Source: Aphrophora alni (Eukaryota > Arthropoda > Insecta > Hemiptera > Aphrophoridae). From it: 64,000 bases of DNA. The stretch spans positions 67,506,231 to 67,570,230 of the forward strand of contig OY740768.1 of the NCBI GenBank assembly GCA_963513935.1. The letters run 5' to 3'. The position numbers were made by a program, and so were the translations under genes. This document shows, one piece after another, positions 26,825-40,745 of this stretch (positions are counted from its first letter, which is position 1; each line of letters begins with the position of its first letter). The notes under the pieces are model-generated. The model saw nothing but the letters and a program-made list of their open reading frames with translations. It was not told the DNA's origin and searched no databases.

Positions 26825-29800
26825 ATTTAATAATTTATAACTGTTTTTAGAGCCTTACTAAGATAGAAATTTAATTAATGTATTCCAGAAATAGTTCCTT
26901 TGATATTTAACATATTGAAAGATATGAATAATAATGTCGTGAACAATTTGAGCATAAGAATTTAGAGCAGATTTCATCAATTATTTTTGTTGTAGTAAGA
27001 TTATATATTTCAACCAATGTACAACAGTGTTAGTGGATTTGTAATAAATAAAACTGCCAGTTGCAGACTTTTGAAGATAACCTTCACATGTTCGGGCTCA
27101 CAGAATAATCACCTGCTCCACCCTGACGCAGATGACAATTTTCTTTCTTTGAAATGGCTTACAGTCACTATTGACGCGGTTCTTACAGACTTCTTTATTT
27201 CTCCATATTTAAATATAGTGTCCCTCCCTATCCTAGTATGAAGTAAAGTGATTATGGTACGAAGTCCCATAAAAGTACAGTAAAGTTTGTAATCTATCTT
27301 TCCCTACTTGCTTTTAAAAGTCCCTCGTGCTTTATAATTACACCCGCAGAAACTTCAACAAACTGTGCAAAAACATTGCACCAACTTTTTCACACCAATC
27401 CACAAAAACAAAAATGTCCTTAAATATGTCTCTAAACAACTTTACGAGATATAGAAACAAAATTTTAAATTTCTGTACTGGATTTTTGGCCATGTGTTTA
27501 TTTTGGGAAATAAGTTTATCCAAAAGAGACTCAAAATTTTTTTAAATACAATTATATATTTAAAGAACCTACTAAGTTTTAAATATTTATCTTAATGACT
27601 GAATCTGTGTTTCATTATTTACTTTTATTTATTTTATGTAATTCAAGTTGATAATAAGTTTTAAAAATATAATTTCTTCCTAAAAGCAAAAACTATCCAA
27701 ATAGTTTGTAGCTGGAAATGAAAAACAAGAAATAAATAAGTTTAATATTTTGTTTCATCAATATATTCTAGAGATAGGAGGCCCATATGAAAAACCTCTT
27801 GTGCCACTTAACTCAGCGTTGGAAGACAATATTTAATCTTAGGTCATACGTGGTTATAGTTTTTTTTTTATTATTATTTTTATAATACTCAAATCCAAGA
27901 TGACGGTCAAACATGTAAACACATTAACCGTTGTGCGAAGAGTCATATATTAAACGTAATTTGGTCCCAAATCTATCAACGAAAGTTGTGAGACATTAAA
28001 GCGGGCAGTTTTAAACCACTCTGTATACGTGGATGACATAAATTGGCAAAATAAAACAAAACAGATTGTGTAAACAAAATTGTTAGCATTTTAGCTCCTG
28101 CATTCTCCATATGTTATACATAATCGTTACGTAATGGCATAGTACACAAGGATTGGAGAACAAAACGCCATGAATGAAGATTAAGTATTTGAAAACGATA
28201 AATTAATTGACAAAGCCAAACAAGAAGCTATGCCAATAAAAACACAATCGTACTGGTTAGGGATAAATGGATGTATACAAACAATAATGTTTATAACCCT
28301 TTGTGTTTTAACTATCCAAATTTATCACGGCTCATTTGAGCTAATGTTTTGTTCTAAGCCTTTTTAGAGGCTGTATCATTTCTTTTTCGGCAATTTTTAA
28401 TCTCCGTTGTTTATTTGAACAAATTTATCATTTTTAATTCAGGTAAACTGATGTTTTACGTTTAGTGACAAAGTTATTTTTTTTATTTTATGGGTACGTT
28501 TCATTTGTGGTATTTAACTTTCTTTTGTAGAAGAAATGTAGACATATTTGTAGATATTTATTACTTTCGCTTTTGCGATAGGCTGCCAAGAAAATTAGTG
28601 CATTTCATTTCCGGTTTATTTAATTTCTACCTGAGTAATTCAAATGTAATAAAACACAAGAAATTGACAAAACAAGGTAAATTATATGTCAAAATATAAA
28701 TTAAATTTCCTACGATAACAAAAACGATTCTATTGATTTTTCTCCAGACAGTGTCTATATTACCAAGTTGTTTTAGTGACCTTTACCATATAACTGTAAT
28801 CGACTCCTTGACAACGTATGTCGGTGTAGACTAGAGTTTCCTTAACAAGACGTTAATTAGTGAGACATGAAACATAGGCTACAATTACTCAAATTTTAAT
28901 TAAAATAATTGTAGTCTTAATGTGGCCCTAACTGTGTTAGCCTGGGGTAATTGTAGGTTCGTTGTCTATCGGACCGTGTGTTAAATAAACATGTGTGTTA
29001 ATATTCAGTTATTCTGTCTTAAAAACAACACAATCAGTGGAGGTATTTTGTATATCCCGAAATATTTTGCTTACGATATGGAATCGTGTATCTATCGCAA
29101 ATAAACAGAGCAGAATACGTTCTTATACAGTTGTTTACAAAACCAGATGTAACCAAAAATAATATTCGTTCCCAAATATAATTAAATAGCCTACTAAATG
29201 AAGGCGGTCAGTGCATTTCGTTATATACTTACTTGTGAAATTTACACATTAAAGAAGATTTCGAGAAGTTAGGTCTTTTTATAACAATTCTATGGATAAC
29301 TTTTTTCAATCGATAATTCTGGAATCGGCATTTTTGAAGACGTGACTATTAATATACATATTTTGTTTGGGTCCTTACAGACTACATTTGAACAAAATGA
29401 CAGCTTCTAGCCTTCCTTCTTAATTAATATTATCGAGAACGCAACATACCAAATTTTATAAACATCAATCCATTCGTTTGAGTTATAAAACACCCCACAG
29501 TCATAATTTGTAAACACACACGCGCTTTTTTACACATTTAAAACCCCTCTTAGTAAAATCGGCTTTAGAAGAGAGGAGGGAAAATGGGATAAAAATTTCA
29601 ATAAGGTATTTTACCTAACATGTTTTAGATATGATAAAACACAACTTTGATAATCTGACAAAAGTTTCGACCCTAGAGCGTAAAACCAGCTATACAAAAT
29701 TTTATAAAAATTCGATAAGTCGTTCGAAAATTGTCGTGTGGATTGACACAAGCTTTGCATATTTACACGAAGGGACCCTAAAATCATGTACATTCTTGCA

Positions 29801-30009
29801 TTGTACATAGGTCCTTGGATTCAGATCTTTCTAATAATTTTTACCCCAAAATGGAAATCAGCTAATAAATTTTGTTCAAACTTTATCGTTTATCAGGAAA
29901 TATTTAAACACACATACGTACACTTACATGAATGTTCCTCACTTATAGTGAAATACGAGTACGGTTGTTGTAATCGTGGGATACTATACCTTTCTTCATC
30001 TAATCTTAG
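26822..30009. other. AT-rich non-coding DNA
   Basis: No supported gene. Segments near 29340-29470 and 29560-29860 carry the TTTTGTTTGGGTCCTTA and AAATTTTATAAA style blocks of an old degenerate repeat family also seen near 36890, 42340 and 60540. Confidence 0.4.
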
Positions 30010-30215
30010 GTGAGATCTGTTTCATCTTTCCTATCAGATATTCCTTGACCAACTCTTGTTCTCTTCCGACTCTAGCGCTATGAGGGCTAGTGATCTTTTT
30101 CTTATACCTTATGTTTTCAATTTGAAAAGTTGTTGGTTTTGTGTTTGAAGTATTTTATCTCTGTTTTTATTTGTTAAGGCGATGATAATTGCGATGGTTT
30201 TTTTACCTTTAAACA
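30010..30215 (-). repeat. Interspersed repeat family A, copy 2
   Basis: On the minus strand this shows TTTAAAGGTAAAAAAACC, then a spacer, then GGAAGAGAACAAGAGTTGGT, in the same order as the copy at 23545-23740. It is older and more diverged in the middle. No open frame survives. Confidence 0.6.
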
Positions 30216-33200
30216 AACAAAAACTTCCACAAATTCTATTTAAAGACCTAAGCTATGGTACCAAATAGTAATATTAATAAAGAAGGGTATTAAAGGAAGT
30301 TTCAACAAGAAATATCTGCTGCTAAATTAAATATCATTAACTAAGAAGGATATTATTAGTGTTATAAGTTACACATACACACACATATGTAATATTACTT
30401 AATCAATATCTTTTGAAAAATATTAAAGAGTAAAAGAAACCAGAGTTTGTTACAAGCTGTGACACTTCACACCCAATCCAATATTTCCAAAAATTGAATA
30501 TGTTAGTAACATCTTGTTTGAATTTGATTCTGCGTATTAATATTAGGCATTGGTGGTTGGAGATATTTTGTATTGCAATAATAGGTCTAATAACTACGTG
30601 TATTACCCATTTTTGTTGTCACACCATCAGTTTATTCCTCTTCAACCACTTTCGACAATTATTTTAAACAATATTTAAGTTTAAATTGAACATAATACAT
30701 CAATAATCGCTCACATTTTTAGTTGTAGCACATACATATTTTTAAAGCTCAATTTTTGTTTCAATCCTGTCTAAACTAAATCCATAAAAAATTAGTCAGA
30801 TGACCATAGCCTACACAACCTTCCTGATATACCATTTCTACAACAATAACGGCTAAGTGTTGATGTCTTTTTCATTTAATATTTTCCTAGTGTGGTCTAG
30901 TTGTGCACCACGAAAATATTACGTTATGAAACCCTGAACAAAAGAAGGAAAAAAACTATTAAATAATTAGGGAAAGAAAGACCTTTTTATATCTATTTTT
31001 CTACCACATGAGGAAATCTCGGAAATGAACAAAAATGACATTTTTGTGTTTCATTTAATTGTAAAACTTGTTATTCGCATAACTAATAATAATCCTAACA
31101 AATATTTGGTATTAATTTTTTTTTTTAATTTCATGTTTTCTTAATCTCTCATAACCATGAGTATTGTTGGCAAGATGTGTTCAATAACAATGCAGATAAG
31201 ACATAACATGTTCTTCCGTCCAGACAGCCATTCTTCATCCAGAACCTTGAACGAGACAAGTTTTCCACGGCCTCTGTTATTATGTAACTTTCTCAGAAAC
31301 AATATGAAGTCACATACATACCTGGGATGCTTGTGTCAGCTAAAGTTTGCAAGACAAGAGATCAAATCCAAACTGCAGAAGGATTACTGGCATTGATATT
31401 CACAATACTTAAAATGTGACAAATATATTCCTTTTATATGAGTGATAAAGTAACAGCTTTTCACTTTATTTTTACATACCGAATTTAACATTATATAATA
31501 TACCTTTGTATTTGTTACATTCGTGCATGTATCAGAACTATTAACTTAACTAATAATTATTGTTATAAATGAATTGAATATGTATATAATTTTACAGGTG
31601 GAGAGGGGGGAGGTTGGCCGCCGTTATTATTATCTCAATTTTAATATGCTGAGGACGCGTTTACGGCACAAATGACGAAAATTGAGGACCTTTATTTAAA
31701 TATATAAATATATTTTCGAAGATGGCGTCCATAGATCATTTTCAATTTTTGACTGACAACTAGCGAATTGACATTTTTGAGGACGATTAAATTTGATTTG
31801 TTTTAGGGGTGTGCGATTATAAGACAGTTTATGCAATATTATTCCATAGTTTATTTCCTTTTTTTAAATATTATATTTATCAGAATTTAATTAAATATTT
31901 AATTCTAGCTCCATTGAAAAATAATATGTTTTGATCTGCATTCCAATTAGAGGTTTTTAAATATAAGTATTATGTATTTGGTAAATATATAAAATAACAA
32001 AATTGAATATAATCTGGAAGCTCTGTTTTCAATTTAAAACAAGGAAAGAAAGAAAGATGATAACATGTTAATGTTTTTGTTATAGCAGTGTTTTATAACA
32101 ATTGTTGTTTTCGTATTAGTTTATCCATAATTTATTCTCGATGTAAAAACTAAGCGAAGAGAATCACCGTTTACCGAACAAAGTTCCTCCAAGCAAAAGT
32201 TTGGATTAAGATTAGGAACTGTAATCTCAAGGCTGACATCTAATTTGATTTTGTAGGAACTCATTATCTATTAACTATGAAAGAGTTCAAAGAATCTGAA
32301 CTTTCTAGAATTAATCGAAAAACCAGAGTAACCTCAAAACCAGGGTAGTAGCCGATAAACGCAATGAAAACAATCTTAAAAAGTCGTTTCCTCATTATTG
32401 TAGTAACATGCTATTTGGTCGTAGTAAAACAAGAATCTATTAAAACAGTAGAGCTAGAATAGATACACACTTTGTTAATTATTTCTTATTGCTCTGGGCA
32501 GGTGCACTTTCAATTAAAACCACTTTCGAATCAATTTCACATAGCCATAAGTCGTGTAACCCCCTGCGGTTGTGTAGGATATTTAGACCCAAGAAATTGT
32601 GGAGCAAGGAGTAGTACTATAACAGGTTGTTTCCTAAGTTATGGATCTTGTTGTAGACACGCTCTGATAGCATTTTGAAACACATTTCCTTGTTTGTATG
32701 ACATTTGGAATATTTTTATGAAAATGACAAACTTTGTGAAGCCTCAAAACTTAAGCTACCAATATGAGATTTTTGGTGGCAATTATTGTATTTGTTTTTG
32801 GGAATAGATGATTCAGAAAGATTGTGCGATGTTTTTTATTGAAGATATGTTCTTGTGTTAAAAGAATAATCGCAAATGTTAGGTACAATTTGTGATCTGG
32901 TATTTAAAATATTGTTTTAGTCGATACAAGCAACATTATTTCTGATTAGCAACGATTTTTATCAATTATTTTTTAAGATACAGCAATTCGTTCGTAATCA
33001 TAAATTTTTACGGAGTTTTTTTAATAGCAATGGGATCGGTACGAGAATCGTTCCCCTCCCCCCCCCCACACACAGAGACACTTATCGGAGTTTTTTGACG
33101 ATAAAATTACTCCACTCTAGTCGTTCGGTTTGGTCACGTATCATAATAATTGTACTTATCAACTTTAAACAAACATGTAGTACTTTCGTTAAACAAACTC

Positions 33201-36200
33201 GTAGTTGCAATAAAAACAGCTTTAGCTGTTTTATGAAATTCAGTTTCATCGATTTTATTCGAGACTTTATTTTGGGTACTACCCCAAATATGTTTAGTAT
33301 TTTTAAATACACGTACATTTTTAAATAAATTATTCAACAAAATTTGAAAAAGAAAAAAATATTTGTATATCATCGGTAACGTTTATTATATATATTGGGA
33401 AATCAAACAAATAAAATAACGTGACGTACGTGTATTATATTAAATAATCTGAAGCATTGTCACCCTATTTGATCAATTTTATGACTACATAAAATGGTTT
33501 GAATTACGTTGTTATTTAATAAAATCTTTGAAGGTTATGTGTGTAAATAAAATGTGTATATAACGTGCGGGGGAAGACAACTTCTCTGACCTTGACCCGT
33601 CCTGACTTTCTCCCCTGGAGTCTGAGCGAATTCTGAGTTTATTATACCTTTTCTCTTCTTGCCACGAGATACACGTAAATAAAATAACACGTTGCACTGC
33701 ATTAGCTTCCGTGAAATTATGTCTTCCAACTAAATATCTTACAATTTAATAAATCTTTGTAAACATATCTATCATTTCTTTTAATTTATATTATTTTCTG
33801 TAATGTTGTAAGTTAATTATGACGCAATATGAACTATATACAAATTATCATCATTTACGTTCTTAGTCATTACAAAACACAAACTTTTAGTAGTCAAAAA
33901 CAAAACAATTGAAACAAATTATGGTGATTTTGTTTCATTTTCATTCTTTTTGAGCACATAATAATAAAAATCGTTTAAATAAAATTTAACGTCTGTCATT
34001 TCTTCTCTCTGGTTGAAACTAACTTATCTATTAGGCCGTCTTTAGATGTGAATTTCTTTGCATTATCTAATGTTTAAAATATTATGATTTGTATAGTGAT
34101 TTAAAAACCGTTGTTTACTATACTCTGTTCGACAGTCTTTTTATTTAATGTAATTTCATTAACTGCGGTATTATACGCCTAAGATACAACGTGGTAAGAA
34201 ATAAAAACAACCCATATACAAGAATTTGTATCCTAAAAAACCCTAAACTATAAAATAAAACCGCTCCTCTTAAAAAGTGAATGTAAGTTTATATACCGAC
34301 CATATTTTCTTCATTGAAGCTACTAGTTCTAAAACTTCATTTTCAATAGACCGCCATTTATTATATTAAGATTCAATACAATTATATCGTATGCTGCTTA
34401 CTAAATGTAAAACAGAGTATAATAGAACCATTTTGGCAGTCATTTTGAAACTTTCAAGTATGTTCTATAATTTAAATATCAAGACATTGATGTGAGCTTC
34501 AGTTTAACAAATCAATAGTTTTATTTTAATTGATGACCGCAATATTATGTTTTGTGTATAAGTAAACACTCAATATCAGTAGAAGAGATGATAACAATTT
34601 TCATTAAAGTATGACATAACTGCATATGGAAAATTTACGTTTATAATGGAATAAACAAACTTGCCAAATTTCTGTTGTAAACGTACATTTTGTTTAATAT
34701 ATCAAAACCATTGAACATATATTTTGTTTGTTTTCCCAGAACTTTAATATAAAAGGTGTGTTAGTCGACCCTCACCATTGAAAACGAACTTGTTCTGTAA
34801 AATATCTTTGGAACTCAATTTTCACAATGGCATGTGGTCATAATTTTCATTTACCATTTAGAGGGGAGTCTCATACCACACCAATTTTCTGGGAGATCTA
34901 TTAATTCCCTTTAATACATTCAATACAGATGGTCTGAAACATTTTCTATTTATTGTTATTAACATCCTACTATGCATTATATAACTAGAAGTCTATAAAT
35001 TATTAATAAATCTACATTTGTTCCAAAATACGTTGACGTTATACTAAACTGCTTGTTTTACAAATACAATGTGACTGCACTATAAAACTCACTCGAGTTA
35101 AAATGTATAATGTCAGCTTGTTTCTTCTGTTATTAAACCATAAATAGTTTTCTAGGTAAACAAGTGACAACAGCAAGTTAAGAATGCAATAACTGCCTTA
35201 GAAATGTAAACACGCTTCACATTCCTGCTCCCACTGCCGGGATTTTGTTGCTATTACATATATGCTAATATATATTGTATCCTCAACTTACTGTGATTTT
35301 ATCGTATGAACAATCTGGTTACCGAAACTTTATAATCAGTTGTTATATTTACAGTGCGTCCTACTGAGGAGTTTCATTATTCGATTGGATTTGATTCATT
35401 TAATTTATAGATATATTTAAGTGAAATTTTGCATGGGCATTCAAATATTGCATTAAAAATATCAGCGTTATTTATTGTATGCAGACAAAATTACGATCTT
35501 TAAATAATGTAAAAGATTTATTATACACAAAATAATGAAGTCGATGGAATGTCAGAATAATAGATAGAAGCTGAAATTGACCTTATTATAAAAAAAAAAA
35601 AAATGTTAAATTGCCCATTCCTACCAACATCCCTCCACAGTTACAGATTGATATCATCGCTCGTAAATGATATCCATAAATAAAATCCTCTGCATTTGAG
35701 AATTTTTTCTTTGAAGGCCCTATTTAAGACCATTTCCCTATTTCGAAATAATTTCTCCTTTAAATAGCAGCAAAAAAGTACTGTGGTCAAATAGTTAAAT
35801 CTGGCGATTCCAGTTAACTATCCAATAGTTAGTGATCAGTCCAAAACTTGACCCAGCCATTTTCAACACCTTATCAGTTCTTCATTTATAACACTTTAAC
35901 AATGTTTGTATAGTTAGCTGACACTCTCTTGTTTGGAAAACAGCAGTGCTCAATTCTGGAACTGTAGAAGAGATATAAAATGATCCATCGCATAAAATAG
36001 CCTAAAGCCGCCATTTTGGCGTCAGGTGTCATAAGACAAAATACCATCAGCAGTAATTATCAAACAAACTGAAAATCCTTTGGATTTTCCCATTAGTAAG
36101 GGTTTCTAGTGTAATATTAATGAGAGTTGTCTCCGTTCGGACCCTTGTCGCTCACTTGAACTGAATGGCTTGAGAGCAAAACCAATTCGTTTATTCGCAT

Positions 36201-36581
36201 CATCTTCTAGAAGGCTATGGACAACATGAATTGTAAAAATTTGTTTTGTGTTTTTTTTTATAATTCTTTGCACAGAAGATTATGATCACAAATATCAAAG
36301 AACATTTTTTCTAAATAAATTTTGATTGAAAACGATTAATAGCTTCTGAAAGATTCCCAAGCACAACACTTTACTGTATGCAAATTAACGCACTTGTAAG
36401 GTATTACTTTTATTTCATATTATTGTAAATATGCAACGGGCGTTTAACAATACACTGAACCGTGATTACCCATAAAATGTAATTAAAAATTGTATTTATA
36501 TCACTGAAATGTTCAAAAACTTGATTTTATTTTGAAGTATGAAACAAACAAAAATTATAAATAAACATTGAGCTTGCCTTG
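30216..36581. other. Long AT-rich stretch, no supported gene
   Basis: No supported gene. The frames at 31157-31396, 32472-32678, 33082-33373 and 33512-33729 show no domain signature; the last lies in a GC-richer patch. A C-run followed by CACACACAGAGACAC lies at about 33055-33081. The region 31590-31810 is mildly GC-richer. Confidence 0.4.
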
Positions 36582-36836
36582 TGAGATAATATTAGATAGA
36601 AAAAACAAGATCTCACAATAATTACGTTTACTTAATCAAACGCGTTTCAACGATAAAGTCGCCATCATCAGTGATACCTGAGTTACAATAACTAAACTAT
36701 AGCTTATATGAGTTATAGTTTAGTTATTGTAGCTCATGTATCACCGAGGATGGCGACTTTGTCGTAAAATGCGTTTGAATAAATAAACGTAATTTTTTTT
36801 TTTTAGATCTTGTGTTCCAGTTTTTTCTATCTAAAA
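36582..36836. repeat. Foldback (near-palindromic) element
   Basis: Two arms of about 125 bases face each other with almost no spacer near 36704-36712. The left arm contains AAGATCTCACAAT and TTACTTAATCAAACGCGTTT; the right arm repeats these as the reverse complement with mismatches and an added poly-T. The flanking TAGATAGAAAAAAC is also mirrored. On the minus strand the left arm keeps a canonical CTGATGA (36665-36671) and GAAA (36645-36648) separated by a short stem, the best hammerhead-like core in the window. The right-arm core is degraded (CCGAGGA, loss of GAAA). A solo copy is at 19052-19160. Confidence 0.75.
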
Positions 36837-37235
36837 TAATATTGATATTTTAAGATATACTTACACACCCCTTTTTGGTGTCCAATGTAAAATTTGAACC
36901 AAATCGGTTAACCCATTTGTCATTTACTAAATGTACCATTATCTACTAGTATTTATTTTTCTATTACTAATATTCTCTTTATTTTAAAATTCTAGCTAAA
37001 TTTAACGTAAACATAAATATTCTAATACGCGTAGTGTCTGCTTGAAATTACAAATATTTATACAAGTTGTTTCATTTATTAGACTGGAAAATTAATTATT
37101 GTTTTTCATTTTGAAAAGCAAAATGTTTATTTGACAATTAATTAATTAACAAATTGAAAGCACATGGAAATGTCGTCAATTGTCAAGTCTGGTTTACAGT
37201 TTTTTACTTTATTTGTTTTTTTTTTTCTGTTACAG
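36837..37235. other. Probable intron flanking microexon 2
   Basis: No gene seen. About 36880-36935 carries the old repeat block TTTGAACCAAATCGGTTAAC. The end of this stretch is the pyrimidine tract of the acceptor of the exon at 37236. Confidence 0.4.
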
Positions 37236-37286
37236 GTTTCATTAATTGCAACACGAATGCGCTGCAGTCGCTGGCACAATTACATG
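37236..37286 (+). CDS. Candidate coding microexon 2 (51 bp), unidentified gene
   Basis: This has the best splice sites in the window. A long T tract ending in TCTGTTACAG precedes it, and the donor is ATG|gtgagt. The exon is 51 bp, a multiple of three, and much richer in G and C than the flanks. The first two bases complete the codon begun by the upstream exon (Gly), then it reads FINCNTNALQSLAQLH and leaves one base over. So it is a symmetric phase-1 exon, like those at 1765 and 62947, and the joined frame stays open. The peptide is polar with a short amphipathic LQSLAQLH segment. I do not recognise the protein. Such small symmetric exons are often alternatively included in neuronal or adhesion genes, but that is only analogy. 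Confidence 0.65.
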
Positions 37287-38013
37287 GTGAGTAGACTTCC
37301 TGTGACGTTTTAGCAAAGAGATAGCATGGCATATTATCTACAGACAGCATGTTCAATACAATTACCATGACTAAATTATGTTTACTGCATGGCGTAGTTT
37401 AGTTTTTATCTGTATTGTTAAATGATGACTTCATGTATTCATCAAATATCTCTGTATTTAGTTCTCTAAGCGTTCATTTTATTTCAAAATTGTGAAGGTT
37501 GAAACTCACAGTTACCATTTCAAACTCCTCTTAAAGATTTCTAAGGAAAAATATACGTTTTAAATTTCAAACGTAGGCCTATACGAGATAAAGAAAAAAT
37601 TATATAATGGTACAAAATTTAGTTGTCGGTTTTTTGCATATGTAACCGGTTTGAAGTCTACTGAGTTACAAAAATGGCTTTGGGAATTATATCTGTATGT
37701 CTGGTATTTGTCTTCTGTAAAGTGTTTTCCACAGCCCAAATGTGTGGACCGGTTTTTTTTCTAAGACGACCATTTTTCAGGAGCTTTTCCATTCCTTTTA
37801 TCAAATGAAAATTTGGGAATAGGTCTCGTAAGGAAGGGGGGGAAAACAATTATATTTTTCTCAAAATCGACTGTAACTATTTTGAATACATTTTACTACA
37901 GTGTAGCCTCTAAGGACCGAAGCAGAACGTGTACATCGCCATCTCACGAAAAAAAAGTGGGTTTGTTACTTATCGGTACAAAAAATAAGGATAATATTAA
38001 TAATAATTTTTTT
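37287..38013. other. AT-rich DNA, probable intron
   Basis: No supported gene. The plus frame at 37813-38193 runs into the repeat that starts near 38014, so it is not treated as coding. Confidence 0.4.
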
Positions 38014-38450
38014 CATCATACTGTTTCAAAAACAGCTGTTTTCAATACACGCATTGAGATGCTAAAGTTGTTAGTCCTGGGACCTAAAAACATCAGCTTA
38101 GGTCGAGGTCATCAGCTGTTACTTCGTTTATACGAATTAATTAACGATTGTAGAGAATCTATAAAAACAACCGTTACTCTCCATTGTAAATAACCGTTAA
38201 AACAGCTGTTACCATCAATTTGAAGTTAAATTGGTTAAAACATTTAAGTTTTTTGAAATTTTTTTTTTTTTATTTGCAGTATAACGAAAAATATAGTTCA
38301 TCACTTGGACCAAAATAGCTTTTCAATCCTCACTCATTTTCCGGCCTCGACTCCGCCTCGGTCGTTAAACTTGAACTTGAAGCTTTGAAAAGCTTCACTT
38401 TTGTTCTAGTGATGAAATATAGGCCTACTATTTTAACACAAAGGAAACAA
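38014..38450 (+). repeat. Partial relative of the 24.4-25.6-kb element
   Basis: It aligns to 25040-25400 with about one change per 6-8 bases. Shared blocks include AAAAACAGCTGTTTTCAATA, ACCTAAAAACATCAGCT, GGTCGAGGTCATCAGCTGTT and GTAAATAACCGTT. It has an insertion of about 80 bases near 38300-38385. That insertion, with the following sequence, forms an inverted pair around the TCACTTGGACCAAAATAGCT block (38299-38318) and its complement near 38388-38425. The right edge resembles the element end (ACTATTTTAACACA). The left inverted repeat is missing. Confidence 0.7.
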
Positions 38451-39840
38451 GTTTAGGACCTATTTTTCCAAAAACGCCGTTCATGGTTTATTCTCATTTT
38501 TGGTGACAATCGTTTTAGTGTGTTTTTGTTTGTTTGTGAGTGAAGAATGAAGCTTGTGCAATATTTTTGCGCAGTTCATTTTTTAATATCTTTTAATCTT
38601 TAAATTTTGTAATTACATAGTAGTCAATCATCCAAGTGATATTCTAGTTACCATCTATGACGATAATTGTGAGAATTATCGTTTAAAACCGAATTTTAGT
38701 CGTAGAATCTACAAATTCCACCAAAATTTGAAGTAAACGGTCCAGAAGTGAACAAAAATTGAAACCCTTACAATTACAAACGCTAATTTATAATTATTAC
38801 AAATGTTCAGTGTAATTGTTCATATATTTTGTAAACATTTTACTAAGTCTCGTTGTACAATTATTAGCAGTTTAAACAACATTGCTCTAGTGAATAAGTT
38901 GTCATGTTTTTATGACTTTGACAGTGTATGAAATTTTGGGATTTTAACAAATAGAAAAATGTCATTGTTTCGATTTATATAGTTAGATCAATTTTATCAT
39001 TTATATTAAAATATTCTAAGATAGTATTTATTTTATGACTTATAAAATATTCTCTATTTTTAGATATATAAAATACAAAAACATTTCTAAACATAAAATT
39101 GCATTTTACCTAGAAAAATATTACATGTATGACGTAAGCTCCTCCGGTAATATGACAACAAGTTACGTTAGGTTTTATATTCAGCTGAATCGAATACAGA
39201 TTATTGAAGTTTTCATATGTTTTAGAAGAAGAATTTCTCTAACATTATGTGATGGAGCAGAATATGTCTGCAACCCAGATAGTCAGGATAAGGATGAACC
39301 TTATCTCTTAAAACAAATAATAATAAAAATGTGACTCATTATACTCGTTACTTCATTAATTATTATTAAACTCGTAACTTATTGCTTTCGCGCATTTTGA
39401 AAACGTTTGTATGGTTATTTCAAAATGTTTCAAATGCCATAATAATTTTGTTCTTTATTTTTTAATATAAAGTAATTTTATTTTGTATGTGTATTTATTT
39501 GGAATAAATCCCATCTATAATGTAACTCGAACATTGAACAAAATGTAGAAGTGGATTTGCCTTTGTCCGTAAAATACTCTGTTTGTCTATCGGGAAAACA
39601 ACCCTATTTCCTTCATGTTGACCTTAAATTGTTTGCGACACGCGAGGTTTGCTCCAATTCGTGATCAAAATACTGCCAGCCTGAATCGTGAAGTAAACTT
39701 TTAGTTGGAGAAGTATTTTACCTTAGTCTTTAAACATAGTCCTCTTTTTATAAACTTTACTTCTGTTACGGTTGTCTCCTTGTATATTTCAATTTTGTCT
39801 TTTGAAGACTGGAGATAGTAAACTATAAAAATATTAATTA

Positions 39841-39842
<2 letters not shown>
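38451..39842. other. AT-rich non-coding DNA
   Basis: No supported gene. The frame at 39035-39334 shows no motif. Confidence 0.4.

Positions 39843-39891
<49 letters not shown>
39843..39891. repeat. (TA)n microsatellite
   Basis: About 49 bases of perfect AT/TA repeat. Confidence 0.95.
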
Positions 39892-39894
<3 letters not shown>

Positions 39895-40516
39895 CCTGAA
39901 TAATTTTACTTTATTATTTTGTTAACTACCTTGTTATAAACTACAAGATTAATGATACCCCATTGTTGAACCGCAAGGCGTTGTCTCACGGTAAGGCCTG
40001 AAGCTATGAAATAACACAGAGGAACAGTAAACTCACTTGGACATTTACATCAAAGCATTCTCCAAATGTTGTGTTATTTACTTCTGATCTTAGACACAAA
40101 CAGACAATTTGCCCCAAGCTTACAAATTCAGAGGAATTAGCTTTTGAATAGATTTCGTATCTTAGATTATTTAGGACCTGCGCTATGTTTTCATTTGTGA
40201 TAACGCTCCTCTAGTGAATTAGTAGAATTAAACGTATCTATTTACGATTGTATTGTTTAGACCAGTATCCAGAAAAATGCCCTAAATTAATCGCATTAAT
40301 GACATTTTTTACATAGGTATTGTATGTTAATTTGGTAAAATCCATTAATTTGGTTTTAATTATATATCAGCCATTTTCATTAGCTCAAATATGGCATTGT
40401 AGTAGAACTATCAGGATGTTTACTTACAAACAGGGAAAATAATGTACATTAAATAGCACATTAATAATATTATTATAACATTAATAACAAAACAACCATT
40501 AGAGATATCTGATCTG

Positions 40517-40745
40517 TGAAATTCAGAACATTTCCGGTACGATCCTGACGACCACAATTAGAGTTGATGGGTTTATTCATTCTCTTATATATGCATATAT
40601 CCATCTACATAATACTTTACGAACGGTTGTTTAATTTTTATGAAATTCAGAACATTTCCGGTACGATCCTGACGACCACAACTAGAGTTGAGGGTTTATT
40701 CATTCCCTTATATAATATTTTATGAACGGTTGTTTAATTTTTATG
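40517..40745. repeat. Two-copy tandem duplication, about 124-bp period
   Basis: The block beginning TGAAATTCAGAACATTTCCG at 40517 is repeated from 40641. Both copies include ACGATCCTGACGACCACAA, GAGTTGA(T)GGGTTTATTCATT and GAACGGTTGTTTAATTTTTA. The second copy lacks about 20 bases in the middle. The end of copy 2 runs again into ATGAAATT. It is a local tandem duplication of a segment that may itself be part of a transposon; it is non-coding. Confidence 0.8.

Noticed and set aside
37813..38193. 126-codon plus-strand frame, among the longest in the window
   Set aside because: More than a third of it lies in the interspersed repeat shared with 25040-25400, where the same frame is not conserved.
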